64,000 nucleotides of DNA from assembly GCA_026708185.1 (NCBI GenBank), contig JAPOVK010000017.1, forward strand, positions 310,001 through 374,000, written 5' to 3'. This DNA comes from Gammaproteobacteria bacterium (GTDB lineage: Bacteria; Pseudomonadota; Gammaproteobacteria; Pseudomonadales; Azotimanducaceae). Positions 51,673 through 59,843 of the stretch are shown piece after piece. Under the pieces are notes generated by a model. It was not told the origin of the DNA. It did not search any database and was given only the letters and a program-made list of their open reading frames with translations. The first letter of the stretch is position 1; every line of letters starts with the position of its first letter. Made by a program: the position numbers and the translations under genes.

Positions 51673-53463
51673 TTAGCCTTGCTCGGCGTAGGAGCCGAGC
51701 TGTGGCGTGTGGATCACGGACTTCTGCATATCCCAGGCGTTCGTGGGGCAGCGCTCGGCGCACAGGCCGCAATGCAGGCAGACGTCCTCGTCCTTCACCA
51801 TGACGCGACCCGTTGGCAGGTCCTCGGAGACGTACAGGTCCTGCTCCGCGTTGTCGGCCGGCGCCATCAGCATGGCCCTCAGGTCCGGCTCCTCGGCGTT
51901 CTCCGTGAAGGTGATGCAGTCCATGGGACAGATGTCGACGCAGGCGTCGCACTCGATGCACAGGTTCTCGGTGAACACCGTCTGCACGTCGCAGTTGAGG
52001 CAGCGCTGCGCCTCCTTGAGGCCGAGTCGCGCATCGAAGCCGAGTTCCACCTCGATCTTGATGTTGTCGAGCGCCTTGCGCTTGTTGGCGTGCGGCACGA
52101 TGAAGCGCTTGGACGCGTCGTGCTCGGCGTCGTAGCTCCACTGGTGGACGCCCATCTTCTGGCTGATGAGATTGACGCCGGCCGGCGGTCTGTCCTTCTT
52201 GAGGTCCTTGCCTTGGCAAAGCAGGTGGATGGAGATTGCCGCCTGGTGGGCATGCGCGGACGCCCAGATGATGTTCTCAGGGCCGAAAGCGGAGTCGCCG
52301 CCGAAGAAGACCTTGGGATGGGTCGATTGGAAGGTCACCTCGTCGAGCACGGGGCAGTCCCACTTGTCGAACTCGAGGCCGATATCGCGCTCGATCCACG
52401 GGCAGTGGTTCTCCTGGCCGATCGCCATCAGCACGTGATCGCACTCCATGTACACGTCGGGGTCACCCGTCGGCACATAGCGCAGCCGGCCCGAGCCGTC
52501 GTCCACGGGCTTGACGCACTCGAAGACGATGCCCTTCAACTTGCCGTTTTCGTGGATGAACTCCTTGGGCGGCCGGTTGTTGACGATGGGGATGCCCTCC
52601 GACATGGCATCCTCCTTCTCCCAATCCGATGCCTTCATCACCTCGAAGGCCGAGCGCACGACCACCGTGACGGACTCCGCACCGAGCCGCTTCGACGTCC
52701 GGCAGCAGTCCATGGCCGTATTGCCGCCGCCCATGACGATGACCTTGCCGGAAATCGAGTGCGTATGGCCGAAGGCGACGCTGCCGAGCCAGTCGATGCC
52801 GATGGAGATGTGCTCGTCCACCTCTTGGCGCCCGGGAAGATCGAGGTCGCGACCGCGCGGTGCGCCGGTGCCGACGAAGTAAGCGTCGTAGTCCATGGCG
52901 AGCATGTCCTTCATGCTCGTGATCTCGTAGCCGTACGTGGCGTTGACGCCCATGTCGACGATGAGGTCGACCTCTTCCTCCAGGACGTCGGCGGGTAGCC
53001 GGAACGCCGGAATCTGGCTGCGCATCATGCCGCCGCCCGCCGGATCCCGGTCGTACATGTCGATCTCGTACCCGAAAGGCAGCAAGTCCCGGGCCACGGC
53101 CAGCGACGCGGGGCCCGCGCCCATGAGGCAGATCCGCTTGCCGTTCTTCTTCGTCGGCACGCGCGGCATGAAGGGCGAGATATCACCTTTGTGGTCCGCG
53201 GCAACGCGCTTCAGGCGGCAGATGGCCACCGGCTTTTCTTCCGTGCGGACCCGGCGGCAGGCCGGTTCGCAAGGCCGGTCGCAAGTCCGCCCTAGAATCC
53301 CCGGGAACACGTTCGAGTCCCAGTTCAGCATGTACGCTTCGGTATAGCGCTCCTCCGCGATCAGGCGGATGTAGTCGGGTACCGGCGTGTGGGCCGGACA
53401 GGCCCATTGGCAGTCGACCACCTTGTGGAAGTAGTTCGGGTCGGCAATGTTTGTGGCTTTCAT
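51673..53463 (-). CDS. GltD-like FAD/NAD(P) iron-sulfur oxidoreductase subunit (KorC-like)
   Basis: A 596-residue electron-transfer protein that would link the 2-oxoacid oxidoreductase to NAD(P). The N-terminal GltD-type Cys region has VDCQWACPAHTPVP and GRTCDRPCEPACRR. The FAD motif LMGAGPASLAVA is at about 114 and the NAD(P) motif VIVMGGGNTAMDCCR at about 243. A C-terminal pair of 4Fe-4S motifs, CIECDACVDICPMDC and CLHCGLCAERCPTNA, follows. Similar proteins with KorAB occur in Azoarcus/Thauera-type 2-oxoglutarate:NADP systems. The start ATG at 53463 is clear. The three genes together let an aerobe run a CoA-dependent oxidative step without a lipoyl complex. Confidence 0.88.
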   Translation of the reverse strand: MKATNIADPNYFHKVVDCQWACPAHTPVPDYIRLIAEERYTEAYMLNWDSNVFPGILGRTCDRPCEPACRRVRTEEKPVAICRLKRVAADHKGDISPFMPRVPTKKNGKRICLMGAGPASLAVARDLLPFGYEIDMYDRDPAGGGMMRSQIPAFRLPADVLEEEVDLIVDMGVNATYGYEITSMKDMLAMDYDAYFVGTGAPRGRDLDLPGRQEVDEHISIGIDWLGSVAFGHTHSISGKVIVMGGGNTAMDCCRTSKRLGAESVTVVVRSAFEVMKASDWEKEDAMSEGIPIVNNRPPKEFIHENGKLKGIVFECVKPVDDGSGRLRYVPTGDPDVYMECDHVLMAIGQENHCPWIERDIGLEFDKWDCPVLDEVTFQSTHPKVFFGGDSAFGPENIIWASAHAHQAAISIHLLCQGKDLKKDRPPAGVNLISQKMGVHQWSYDAEHDASKRFIVPHANKRKALDNIKIEVELGFDARLGLKEAQRCLNCDVQTVFTENLCIECDACVDICPMDCITFTENAEEPDLRAMLMAPADNAEQDLYVSEDLPTGRVMVKDEDVCLHCGLCAERCPTNAWDMQKSVIHTPQLGSYAEQG

Positions 53464-53720
53464 ACGAGAACGCGCCGCCGCGTATGGGGAACGCCGCGGC
53501 AGCTAGGCCCTTCTCCTCTCACTTCGACTCTCGTCGCACCCCCGGTTCGCCTCAAGAATCCGTGGCTTGCGTTGGGGGACTTACAGCTCGCTTGCCAGCA
53601 AAGATGTGATTCTAGGGTTCGACCGTTGGCGAAGCAAGCCGCGCATCCCCGTGACCCACCTGCCGGGCAAGCTCAGCCGGCCTGGACGGTCGCCCGGAGG
53701 AGGCGAACCGCGCTGATGCG

Positions 53721-53909
53721 CTACTCTCTATGCGAATCCTTGGCCTTGGCGCGTTCTCGAAGACGATCCAAGTCCTCGGCCGGTTGGCCCTCTTCGGCAA
53801 GCCAGCGGGACACGACATCCCAATCGACTTCCTGATGCCGGGCGACCATGGCAGCCTGATCCCAGCATTGGTTGTCCTTGAAGTAGTAGTAGGCGGCTAG
53901 GCGATCCAA
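53721..53909 (-). CDS. Small hypothetical protein after the winged-helix gene
   Basis: About 62 residues if started at TTG 53909 (DRLAAYYYFKDNQCWDQAAM, DVVSRWLAEEGQPAEDLDRL). The open frame and protein-like composition extend further upstream, into the winged-helix gene, without a start codon. It may therefore be the shifted second half of that gene, or it may use a rare start by coupling. The segment is helical and resembles short domains fused to winged-helix antitoxin-type regulators. Function is unknown. Confidence 0.4.
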   Translation of the reverse strand: MDRLAAYYYFKDNQCWDQAAMVARHQEVDWDVVSRWLAEEGQPAEDLDRLRERAKAKDSHRE

Positions 53910-53916
53910 GACGAAG

Positions 53917-54255
53917 TCACAGACGCTTGCCCGTGCGGCGTGGTCGCTGGCGCTGTCGGAAATAGCGTTGAAGATCGTCCTCTGTGAGGAGGTCGAGCTC
54001 TGCGCGAAGGAAGCCGCGGAGGTTCCTCGCCGTTGGATTGCGTTCGTTGAACTCGAACACGCGGGAACGGCCAACGTGACGGCTTACCAAGGCACCCTCG
54101 CCTTCCAGACGAAGTAACTGGTCGCGCACCACGCTTACGGCAATGCCGAAGGTTCGGGCAATCCGATTGGCATGCCCCTCGCCGTAGGCCGCGAGGAACA
54201 GCAACGTCCAAGCTGCGGTGCGGTTCCCCAGCGCGGCTTCAAGGACAGGATTCAT
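53917..54255 (-). CDS. Winged-helix transcriptional regulator, antitoxin-like
   Basis: A 112-residue protein with a clear helix-turn-helix: LLFLAAYGEGHANRIARTFG, then SVVRDQLLRLEGEGALVSRH and RVFEFNERNPTARNL. It resembles ArsR/AbiEi-like winged helices that control nearby toxin or transferase genes. The C-terminal tail turns very basic (RQRQRPRRTGKR) just where another frame takes over (53721-53909), so the native product may be longer. No target gene is evident beyond that downstream frame. Confidence 0.65.
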   Translation of the reverse strand: MNPVLEAALGNRTAAWTLLFLAAYGEGHANRIARTFGIAVSVVRDQLLRLEGEGALVSRHVGRSRVFEFNERNPTARNLRGFLRAELDLLTEDDLQRYFRQRQRPRRTGKRL

Positions 54256-54393
54256 CGCAAAGTGCCCGCGTTATTACCTGAAAAACCGATGATATTAACT
54301 GGTATTCAGACAACTAGGGAGATTGGGATTGCAGGTCAGGCCCCCGCAGCGTTCACTGTGGGCGATGAGAGTGAGCCTACCTTAGATGGGCGG

Positions 54394-55317
54394 TCAGGTA
54401 TTGGAGGCTGCCGCGATGCTGGCGATGGATTCGTCGAGCAGGCCACCGAACGCGGCGGCGTCGAGGTCCACGCGCAGTCCCTCGGTCAGCGCCCGCGAGA
54501 AGCTTGCGATCATGCCGTTGTTGGCCGCGAGCCTTTCGTTGGCGACCTCTCTCGAGTAGCCGCCGGAGAGCGCCACGACCCGTAGCACTTTGGTATGGGC
54601 GCAGAGATCCGAATAGAAGTTCGCCTGCTCGGGTAGCGTCAGCTTGAACATCACCACGCCGTCGTCGAGTGCATCGGCTCCAGCTTGCAGCCGGTCGCGC
54701 AGGATCTCCTCGCACGCGGCCTTGTCCGGGGCATGGATGTCGACTTCCGGCTCGATGATCGGCACTAGGCCGTGCCCGATCACTTCGCGCGCAATCTCGA
54801 ACTGCTGATCCACGACCCGGGCGATCCCCGCCGCATTCGCGCCCTGGATGACCGAACGCATCTTGGTGCCGAACACGTCCTTGGCCCGCGCCGCCGGCAG
54901 CCGGTCGCCGAGATCCGGGATCGCCTTCATGGTCTGCGCACCGTCCTCGACGTCGTCCATGCCGTAGTCGATCTTGAGAATCGGCAGGATGCGCTTCTCG
55001 CGCCACAGGTACTGGCTGGTCGGGACCCCGTTGACCGCCCGATCCAGGGTGTTCTGGAACAGGATCGTGCCGAGAATGCGCTCGCCGTCAAAAGCCGGGT
55101 CGGTCATGATCCGCGTGCGCATGGCGTGCACGACGTCGAACATCTCGTCGTCGTTGGCATAGCCCGACTCGTCGATCCCGTAGAGGGCCAAGGCCTTCGG
55201 CGTACTGCCGCCGCTCTGGTCGAGCGCGGCAATGAACCCCGGATCGGAACCCATGCGATTCGCCTGGTCCGCCGCTAGGCCCGCAGCTCCCGCCGTGAGT
55301 TGAAATCGATCCGGCAT
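54394..55317 (-). CDS. Class I fructose-bisphosphate aldolase
   Basis: Schiff-base aldolase splitting fructose 1,6-bisphosphate, 307 residues; the ATG at 55317 follows AGGGTGG. A much longer open frame upstream runs antisense to the sulfatase and is not coding. Active-site residues seen: K115 in LKIDYGMDD, E189 in IEPEVD, K225 in VVMFKLTLPE (the Schiff-base Lys), and the phosphate loop ALSGGYSREVA. Class I enzymes are less common in bacteria than class II. It stands beside a sulfatase gene, divergently. Confidence 0.9.
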   Translation of the reverse strand: MPDRFQLTAGAAGLAADQANRMGSDPGFIAALDQSGGSTPKALALYGIDESGYANDDEMFDVVHAMRTRIMTDPAFDGERILGTILFQNTLDRAVNGVPTSQYLWREKRILPILKIDYGMDDVEDGAQTMKAIPDLGDRLPAARAKDVFGTKMRSVIQGANAAGIARVVDQQFEIAREVIGHGLVPIIEPEVDIHAPDKAACEEILRDRLQAGADALDDGVVMFKLTLPEQANFYSDLCAHTKVLRVVALSGGYSREVANERLAANNGMIASFSRALTEGLRVDLDAAAFGGLLDESIASIAAASNT

Positions 55318-55362
55318 CCGGGCCACCCTGTGGTCAAGAGCCTTTAAGCGTAGCCCACGAGC

Positions 55363-56742
55363 ATGACCAAACCCAACATCCTTTTCCTGATGACCGACCA
55401 GCAACGCTGGGATGCGATGGGCTGCAGCGGCGGGTGGGTGCAGACGCCTGCGCTTGACCGGATCGCCCGTGAGGGCGTTCGCTTCACGCAGTGCGTGACC
55501 ACGACGCCCATCTGCATTCCCGCCCGTGTCACCTTGGCCACGGGGCGCTATCCGCACAACAACGCCGTGTGGAACAACATGGATTACGTGATGCCGCCCG
55601 AGGCGCCGACCTGGATGCGCGCGCTGCGCGACCTCGGCTACCGCACGAGCCTCTTCGGCAAGACCCACCTGCACCCCCACCGTGGCGATCTGCGCGAGCG
55701 CGAACACCTGCTCGACGCCTACGGGCTCGACGACGTGGACGAGATCGGCGGTCCGCGGGCCAGCGCGCGCGTGATGAGCCATATGACGGCGATGTGGGAA
55801 GACAAGGGCCTGCTCGATGCCTACCGGGCCGACTTCGACGACCGATTCGCGAACAAGCCCCACGTCGTGCGCCCCTCGGTCCTGCCATTCGAAGACTACG
55901 CGGATGTCTACGTGGGCCAGCAGGCCAAAGGCTACCTGGCCGGTTACACCCGCGACGAACCCTGGTTCTGCTGGGTCAGCTTCGGCGGTCCGCACGAGCC
56001 CTGGGACGCCCCCGAACCGTTCGCCAGCATGTACGAACCCGACGCCATGCCGCCGCCCCTGCCCCGCAGCGTCGACGACCAGCCCCGCCCACAGGGCCTG
56101 CTCGACAACCGACTGGAACACGCGCCCGTGTTCGACGCTGGCGACGAGGCCGCCATGCGCGCGAACTACGCCGGCAACGTCTCCCTCATCGACGACCAGA
56201 TCGGCCAGATCATCGACGTCATCGAAGAGCGTGGCGAACTCGACAACACCGTGATCGGTTTCACCTCGGACCACGGGGAGATGAACGGCGACTGGGGGTT
56301 GATCTACAAGACCGTCTTCCTCGACGGCTCGGTGCGCGTGCCGATGCTCGTGCGCACGCCTGAAACGGCGCGCACCGACGCCGGCCGCGTCAGCGAGACG
56401 CTGGTCGAGAACTGCGACCTCGGGCCGACTCTGGTCGAACTGGCGGGCGGAGAACTCGACCATCGGCAGTTCGCACGCTCCCTGGTTCCGGTACTGACCG
56501 GCACCGAGGCCGTGCATCGCGACCAGGCAATCTCCGAGATCCGTGGCGAATTCATGCTGATGACGCGGGACTGGAAGATGGCCCTCAACAGGGAGGGCCG
56601 CAGCTACCTGCTCTTCGATCGCAACGCGGATCCCGCCGAGAGCCGCAACCTGGCCGGGCTCCCGGAGTACCGCGCCGTCGAGAACGACCTGCGCCTTCGG
56701 ACCCTGGAGCACATCGCCACCAGTCAGCTCAAGGAGCCCTGA
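55363..56742 (+). CDS. Sulfatase, Cys-type
   Basis: Sulfatase-fold hydrolase, 459 residues. The metal site begins with MTDQQRWD (10-17). The activation motif is CIPAR at 51-55, the CxPxR core on which formylglycine-generating enzyme acts; TLATGRYP follows at the usual spacing. The second metal motif is TSDHGEMNGDW in the C-terminal half. There is no signal peptide, so a cytoplasmic site is likely, acting on imported sulfated sugars or on choline-sulfate-like compounds. No FGE gene is in the window. A second, unlike sulfatase-fold protein lies 3 kb away. Confidence 0.88.
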   Translation: MTKPNILFLMTDQQRWDAMGCSGGWVQTPALDRIAREGVRFTQCVTTTPICIPARVTLATGRYPHNNAVWNNMDYVMPPEAPTWMRALRDLGYRTSLFGKTHLHPHRGDLREREHLLDAYGLDDVDEIGGPRASARVMSHMTAMWEDKGLLDAYRADFDDRFANKPHVVRPSVLPFEDYADVYVGQQAKGYLAGYTRDEPWFCWVSFGGPHEPWDAPEPFASMYEPDAMPPPLPRSVDDQPRPQGLLDNRLEHAPVFDAGDEAAMRANYAGNVSLIDDQIGQIIDVIEERGELDNTVIGFTSDHGEMNGDWGLIYKTVFLDGSVRVPMLVRTPETARTDAGRVSETLVENCDLGPTLVELAGGELDHRQFARSLVPVLTGTEAVHRDQAISEIRGEFMLMTRDWKMALNREGRSYLLFDRNADPAESRNLAGLPEYRAVENDLRLRTLEHIATSQLKEP

Positions 56743-56773
56743 CCGGGAGACCGCAGAAGCGAAAACTGGAGGG

Positions 56774-56801
56774 TTGCGCTCAGGAGCGCGATGCGTATAG
56801 T
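56774..56801 (+). promoter_or_regulatory. Candidate promoter of a short leader transcript
   Basis: TTGCGC and TATAGT, 16 bases apart, precede a unit of an extended ribosome site, an 11-codon frame and a strong terminator. The -10 is good, the -35 fair. Confidence 0.4.
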
Positions 56802-56838
56802 CGCACACCGTGTTGGGCGGATATTAAGGAGGTGATCG

Positions 56839-56874
56839 GTGCAATCTTTCGTTGGGGGACACACACCCCATTAG
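56839..56874 (+). CDS. Candidate 11-residue peptide (MQSFVGGHTPH) with extended Shine-Dalgarno
   Basis: AAGGAGGTGATC at 56826-56837 matches twelve bases of the complement of the 16S rRNA 3' end. A GTG follows at 56839, six bases after the GGAGG core, and the frame ends at TAG 56872-56874. An imperfect stem (GACTCTCACC with GGTGTGAGTC, 56874-56907) and then a strong terminator come next. The peptide itself may be unimportant and serve as a leader, or the RNA may be the product. An in-frame GTG at 56832 in another frame gives a longer, less convincing reading. Confidence 0.4.
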   Translation: MQSFVGGHTPH

Positions 56875-56918
56875 ACTCTCACCTGAGACTTGACGAGGGT
56901 GTGAGTCCCTCACAAACA

Positions 56919-56961
56919 CCGGGGCGGTCGTTGGTTAGCAACGCCGCCCCGGTTTCGTTTC
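56919..56961 (+). terminator. Strong rho-independent terminator
   Basis: CCGGGGCGG pairs with CCGCCCCGG, and inside it CGTTG pairs with CAACG around a GTTAG loop, with one bulged T, for 14 bp in all. It is followed by TTTCGTTTC. It ends the short transcript at 56.8 kb, or attenuates the oxidoreductase gene that starts 80 bp later. Confidence 0.8.
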
Positions 56962-57040
56962 GGCTCCGCACGACGAGCCCGCAAAACAGCACAACCCGCC
57001 CGCTAACATGCCCACATCTCCGTACGCCAAGGGGGAACCG

Positions 57041-57961
57041 ATGAAGCTTGCCGTTGAATTCCCGAGCGTGAGCTACCGCGAAGGGGGCGAAGCCGTCGTC
57101 CGCCTCGCGAAGGCGATCGAGGACATCGGCTTCGACCAGCTCGACGTTTTCGACCACGTCATCATGGGTTTCCCCACCCCGACCCGCGAGGCGCCCATGT
57201 ATCCGCCGAAGATGCCGATCATGGAAGCTCTCATGGCGCTGTCCTACGTGGCCGCGGTCACCAAACGCATTGGCCTCGGCACCGAAGTGCTGGTGCTGCC
57301 CCAGCGCCAGCCGGTGCTGGTCGCCAAGCAGGTCAGCACCCTGGACACGCTCTCGGGCGGCCGTGTGCGCCTTGGCGTGGGCGTCGGCTGGCAGGAGTCG
57401 GAATACCACGCCCTGGCAGAGAGCTTCCAGACCCGTGGCCGGCGCATGGACGAGGCGATCGCCCTGATCCGCGCCTACTGGGCGGACGAGCAGGTGGACT
57501 TCCAGGGAAGGTTCTACACCTCCACCGCCATGGCCATGGAGCCCAAGCCCCCGCAAGGCGGCAGACTACCGGTCTGGATCGGCGGCGGCTCGGACCGAGC
57601 GCTGCGACGGGTGGCGGAAATCGGCGACGGCTGGCTGGCGACGGCGATCACGGACCCGGCCGTTGCCACCCGCTGCAAGGCCAAGATAGCCGACTACGCC
57701 GACCGGGCCGGGCGGGACCCCGCCGAGATCGGCTACCAGATGATGCTCGACGTGCCGCCGCGGGACGACGCCGGCAAGCGCTTCTACGCCGAGGTGGACC
57801 GCGTCGCCGCGCGCGCCGCCGCGGTCAAGGCGATGGGATTCGAATGGGGCGCACTCAATGCAACCGCGATCTTCCAGGCCGGCGCGCGCAGCGTCGACGC
57901 GATCATCGAGGTGCTAGGCCGCGCACACGACGCGATCCGGGCCGAGGTGGGTCCGGCCTGA
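57041..57961 (+). CDS. LLM-class (luciferase-like) flavin/F420-dependent oxidoreductase
   Basis: TIM-barrel flavin oxidoreductase, 306 residues; the ATG at 57041 follows AAGGGGG. Family text: FDQLDVFDHVIMGF, IGLGTEVLVLPQRQPVLVAKQ, DTLSGGRVRLGVGVGWQESE and LPVWIGGGSDRALRRVAEI. The GVGWQESEY block is typical of the F420/FMN-dependent subgroup with 'TIGR03619'-like layout. Substrate is unknown. A leader with a strong terminator lies just upstream, and an acyl-CoA-dehydrogenase-like gene follows. Confidence 0.85.
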   Translation: MKLAVEFPSVSYREGGEAVVRLAKAIEDIGFDQLDVFDHVIMGFPTPTREAPMYPPKMPIMEALMALSYVAAVTKRIGLGTEVLVLPQRQPVLVAKQVSTLDTLSGGRVRLGVGVGWQESEYHALAESFQTRGRRMDEAIALIRAYWADEQVDFQGRFYTSTAMAMEPKPPQGGRLPVWIGGGSDRALRRVAEIGDGWLATAITDPAVATRCKAKIADYADRAGRDPAEIGYQMMLDVPPRDDAGKRFYAEVDRVAARAAAVKAMGFEWGALNATAIFQAGARSVDAIIEVLGRAHDAIRAEVGPA

Positions 57962-58019
57962 AACGCTGTATTTGGTGCGCGGACGTTCGCGTTCCGGCGT
58001 TCGCGATACACTCGCGCCG

Positions 58020-59171
58020 GTGACCAAGACCAACTCCCACATCGCCAAGGCCGAGGCATTGGCGCCGTTGATTCGACAGCACGCCGACGAGGCCGAGCGC
58101 CAGCGCCACTTGCCCCGTGCGGTCGCCGAAGCGTTTGCCAGGAACGGGCTCTACCGCCTCGCCGGCACGCCGGACATTCACGGCGCGGATGCCGACGCCA
58201 TGACCCAGATCGGGGTCATCGAGGCCGCCTCCCGAGCGGACGGCAGCGCCGGGTGGAACCTCATGATCGGCATCGAGACCTTTGGCCTGATCGGCCCCGG
58301 ATTCAAGGACCGCTGCCCGGAACTCATCGCCGATCCGCTGACCATCATGGCGAGTTCGACCGCGGCGGTGGGTCGCGCCCAGCGCGACGGCGACGGCTGG
58401 CGGGTCTCCGGGCAGTGGCAGTTCGTAAGCGGCATCCACAACGCCCAGATCTTCGGCGCCACCGTGCACCTCTACGACGGCGACGAGCAGGTCGTCGAAG
58501 GCAACCGCTACGCCGTCGTGCCCGAAGGCGAATACGAGATCGTCGACACCTGGCACGTCGGCGGGCTGCGCGGATCCGGCTCCCACGACGTGCGCCTCGA
58601 CGACGTCTTCGTGCCCGGCAACCGCATCATTGCGCCGATCGGCGGCAACGCGGCGACGTCGCCGCAACTGCGCCTGCCGCTCGGCAACCGCCTGGCCTAC
58701 AACAAGGCCGCCGTCGCTATTGGCATCGCGCAAGCGGGGCTCGACGCGTTCGTGGACCTGGCAACGCGCAAGCAGCCGCGTTTCACGACCCGGACGCTGC
58801 GCGACCGGCCGTTCGCGCAGCGTGCGGTGGCAAACGCCGAAGCGCGCTTGATCGGCGCGCGAGCCGCGCTCATGGACCGCACGGCGGCAAGCTGGGAGAC
58901 GGTTGTCGCCGGCGGCGAGGTCGCGGCCCGGGATCGCGCTGTGTTCCACATCATTGCCTCGGATGCCGCGCGCGCGGCCGTCGAGGTCGTCGAGATGCTA
59001 TGCGAAGCGGCTGGTACCACCGCCAACCGCATCGGCGAACCCCTGGAACGGATCGCCCGGGACGTTCGCGTCGTGCGCCAGCATGCCACCGTCGCGCCGC
59101 ACCTTATCGAGGACGCCGGGCGCACCTTGCTCGGGCTGGAGTCCGAGTCTTTCGTCGTCCGTTCCCGCTGA
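58020..59171 (+). CDS. Acyl-CoA dehydrogenase-like flavoprotein (HsaA/HpaB-type monooxygenase fold)
   Basis: A 383-residue flavoprotein with a GTG start. Its acyl-CoA-dehydrogenase fold lacks the catalytic Glu block of true dehydrogenases. Key text is IGVIEAASRADGSAGWNLMI, DGDGWRVSGQWQFVSGIHNA and GGLRGSGSHDVRLDDVFVPG, shared with flavin-dependent monooxygenases such as HsaA and DszC-type. Such enzymes take reduced flavin from a separate reductase. It lies 58 bp after the LLM-class gene, which uses similar flavins, so the two may act together on one substrate; this is inference. Confidence 0.82.
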   Translation: MTKTNSHIAKAEALAPLIRQHADEAERQRHLPRAVAEAFARNGLYRLAGTPDIHGADADAMTQIGVIEAASRADGSAGWNLMIGIETFGLIGPGFKDRCPELIADPLTIMASSTAAVGRAQRDGDGWRVSGQWQFVSGIHNAQIFGATVHLYDGDEQVVEGNRYAVVPEGEYEIVDTWHVGGLRGSGSHDVRLDDVFVPGNRIIAPIGGNAATSPQLRLPLGNRLAYNKAAVAIGIAQAGLDAFVDLATRKQPRFTTRTLRDRPFAQRAVANAEARLIGARAALMDRTAASWETVVAGGEVAARDRAVFHIIASDAARAAVEVVEMLCEAAGTTANRIGEPLERIARDVRVVRQHATVAPHLIEDAGRTLLGLESESFVVRSR

Positions 59172-59174
59172 GGT

Positions 59175-59843
59175 TCAGCCGCCGACGAACGTGATCAGCG
59201 GCAGCAACGACGCCCCGATCGCCATCAACTGCTGGAACACGGGAACGCCAAGCAGGCTGACCACGATCAGCGCCAGCAGTGCCCACACCCCGAAACGCGC
59301 GTTGTAGTAGCGATACGCCTGCGCCGCCCGCTCGGGCAGGAGGTGCGGAAGGATGTAGTGGCCGTCGAGCGGGCCGAGCGGGAGCAGGTTGAACAGCATG
59401 AGCAGCAGGTTCACCTGCACCAGCAGCACGAAGAACGTCTGCGGGCCCGCCTGGTAGAAGAAATCGTTGCCGGCCAGGCGCATGGAAAGGAAGAAGTTCC
59501 AGGCCACGGCGGCGAGGACGAGATTCATCGCGGGCCCGGCCGCCGCCACCCATAGATCGGCGCGTCTGAACCGGAAGTTGCGTGGATCCGTCGGCACCGG
59601 CCGCGCGTAGCCGAACCCGATGAGGACGACCATCGCCAGGCCCATCGGGTCGATGTGGCGCACGGGATTGAGCGTCAGCCGGCCGGCACGTTCGGCCGTG
59701 TCGTCGCCGCACAGCTTCGCGACCCAGGCGTGGCCGAACTCGTGGCACGACAGCGACAACACCAAGGCCGTGATTACGAGCCCGAAGAGCAGGTACTGGC
59801 CCTGCAAGACGAGGTAGATCACGCTTGCTCGCCAGCCCAGCAC
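59175..59843 (-). CDS. Site-2 protease family (M50) membrane metalloprotease
   Basis: Intramembrane zinc protease, 222 residues, with about five hydrophobic segments. The zinc motif HEFGH (34-38) sits in the second segment, and the third ligand Asp is in LLPLGPLDGHYIL (about 156-168). The order and size match the small 'YwhC/S2P-M50B' type with no PDZ domain. The first 25 bases overlap the end of the upstream sulfatase-fold gene on the same strand, so both are probably co-transcribed. Substrate is unknown, often an anti-sigma factor or signal-peptide remnant. Confidence 0.87.
   Translation of the reverse strand: MLGWRASVIYLVLQGQYLLFGLVITALVLSLSCHEFGHAWVAKLCGDDTAERAGRLTLNPVRHIDPMGLAMVVLIGFGYARPVPTDPRNFRFRRADLWVAAAGPAMNLVLAAVAWNFFLSMRLAGNDFFYQAGPQTFFVLLVQVNLLLMLFNLLPLGPLDGHYILPHLLPERAAQAYRYYNARFGVWALLALIVVSLLGVPVFQQLMAIGASLLPLITFVGG

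Noticed and set aside
55318-56808. Upstream extension of the aldolase frame across the sulfatase gene
   Set aside because: The extension is antisense to the sulfatase; the ATG at 55317 has a good ribosome site and gives the normal aldolase length.
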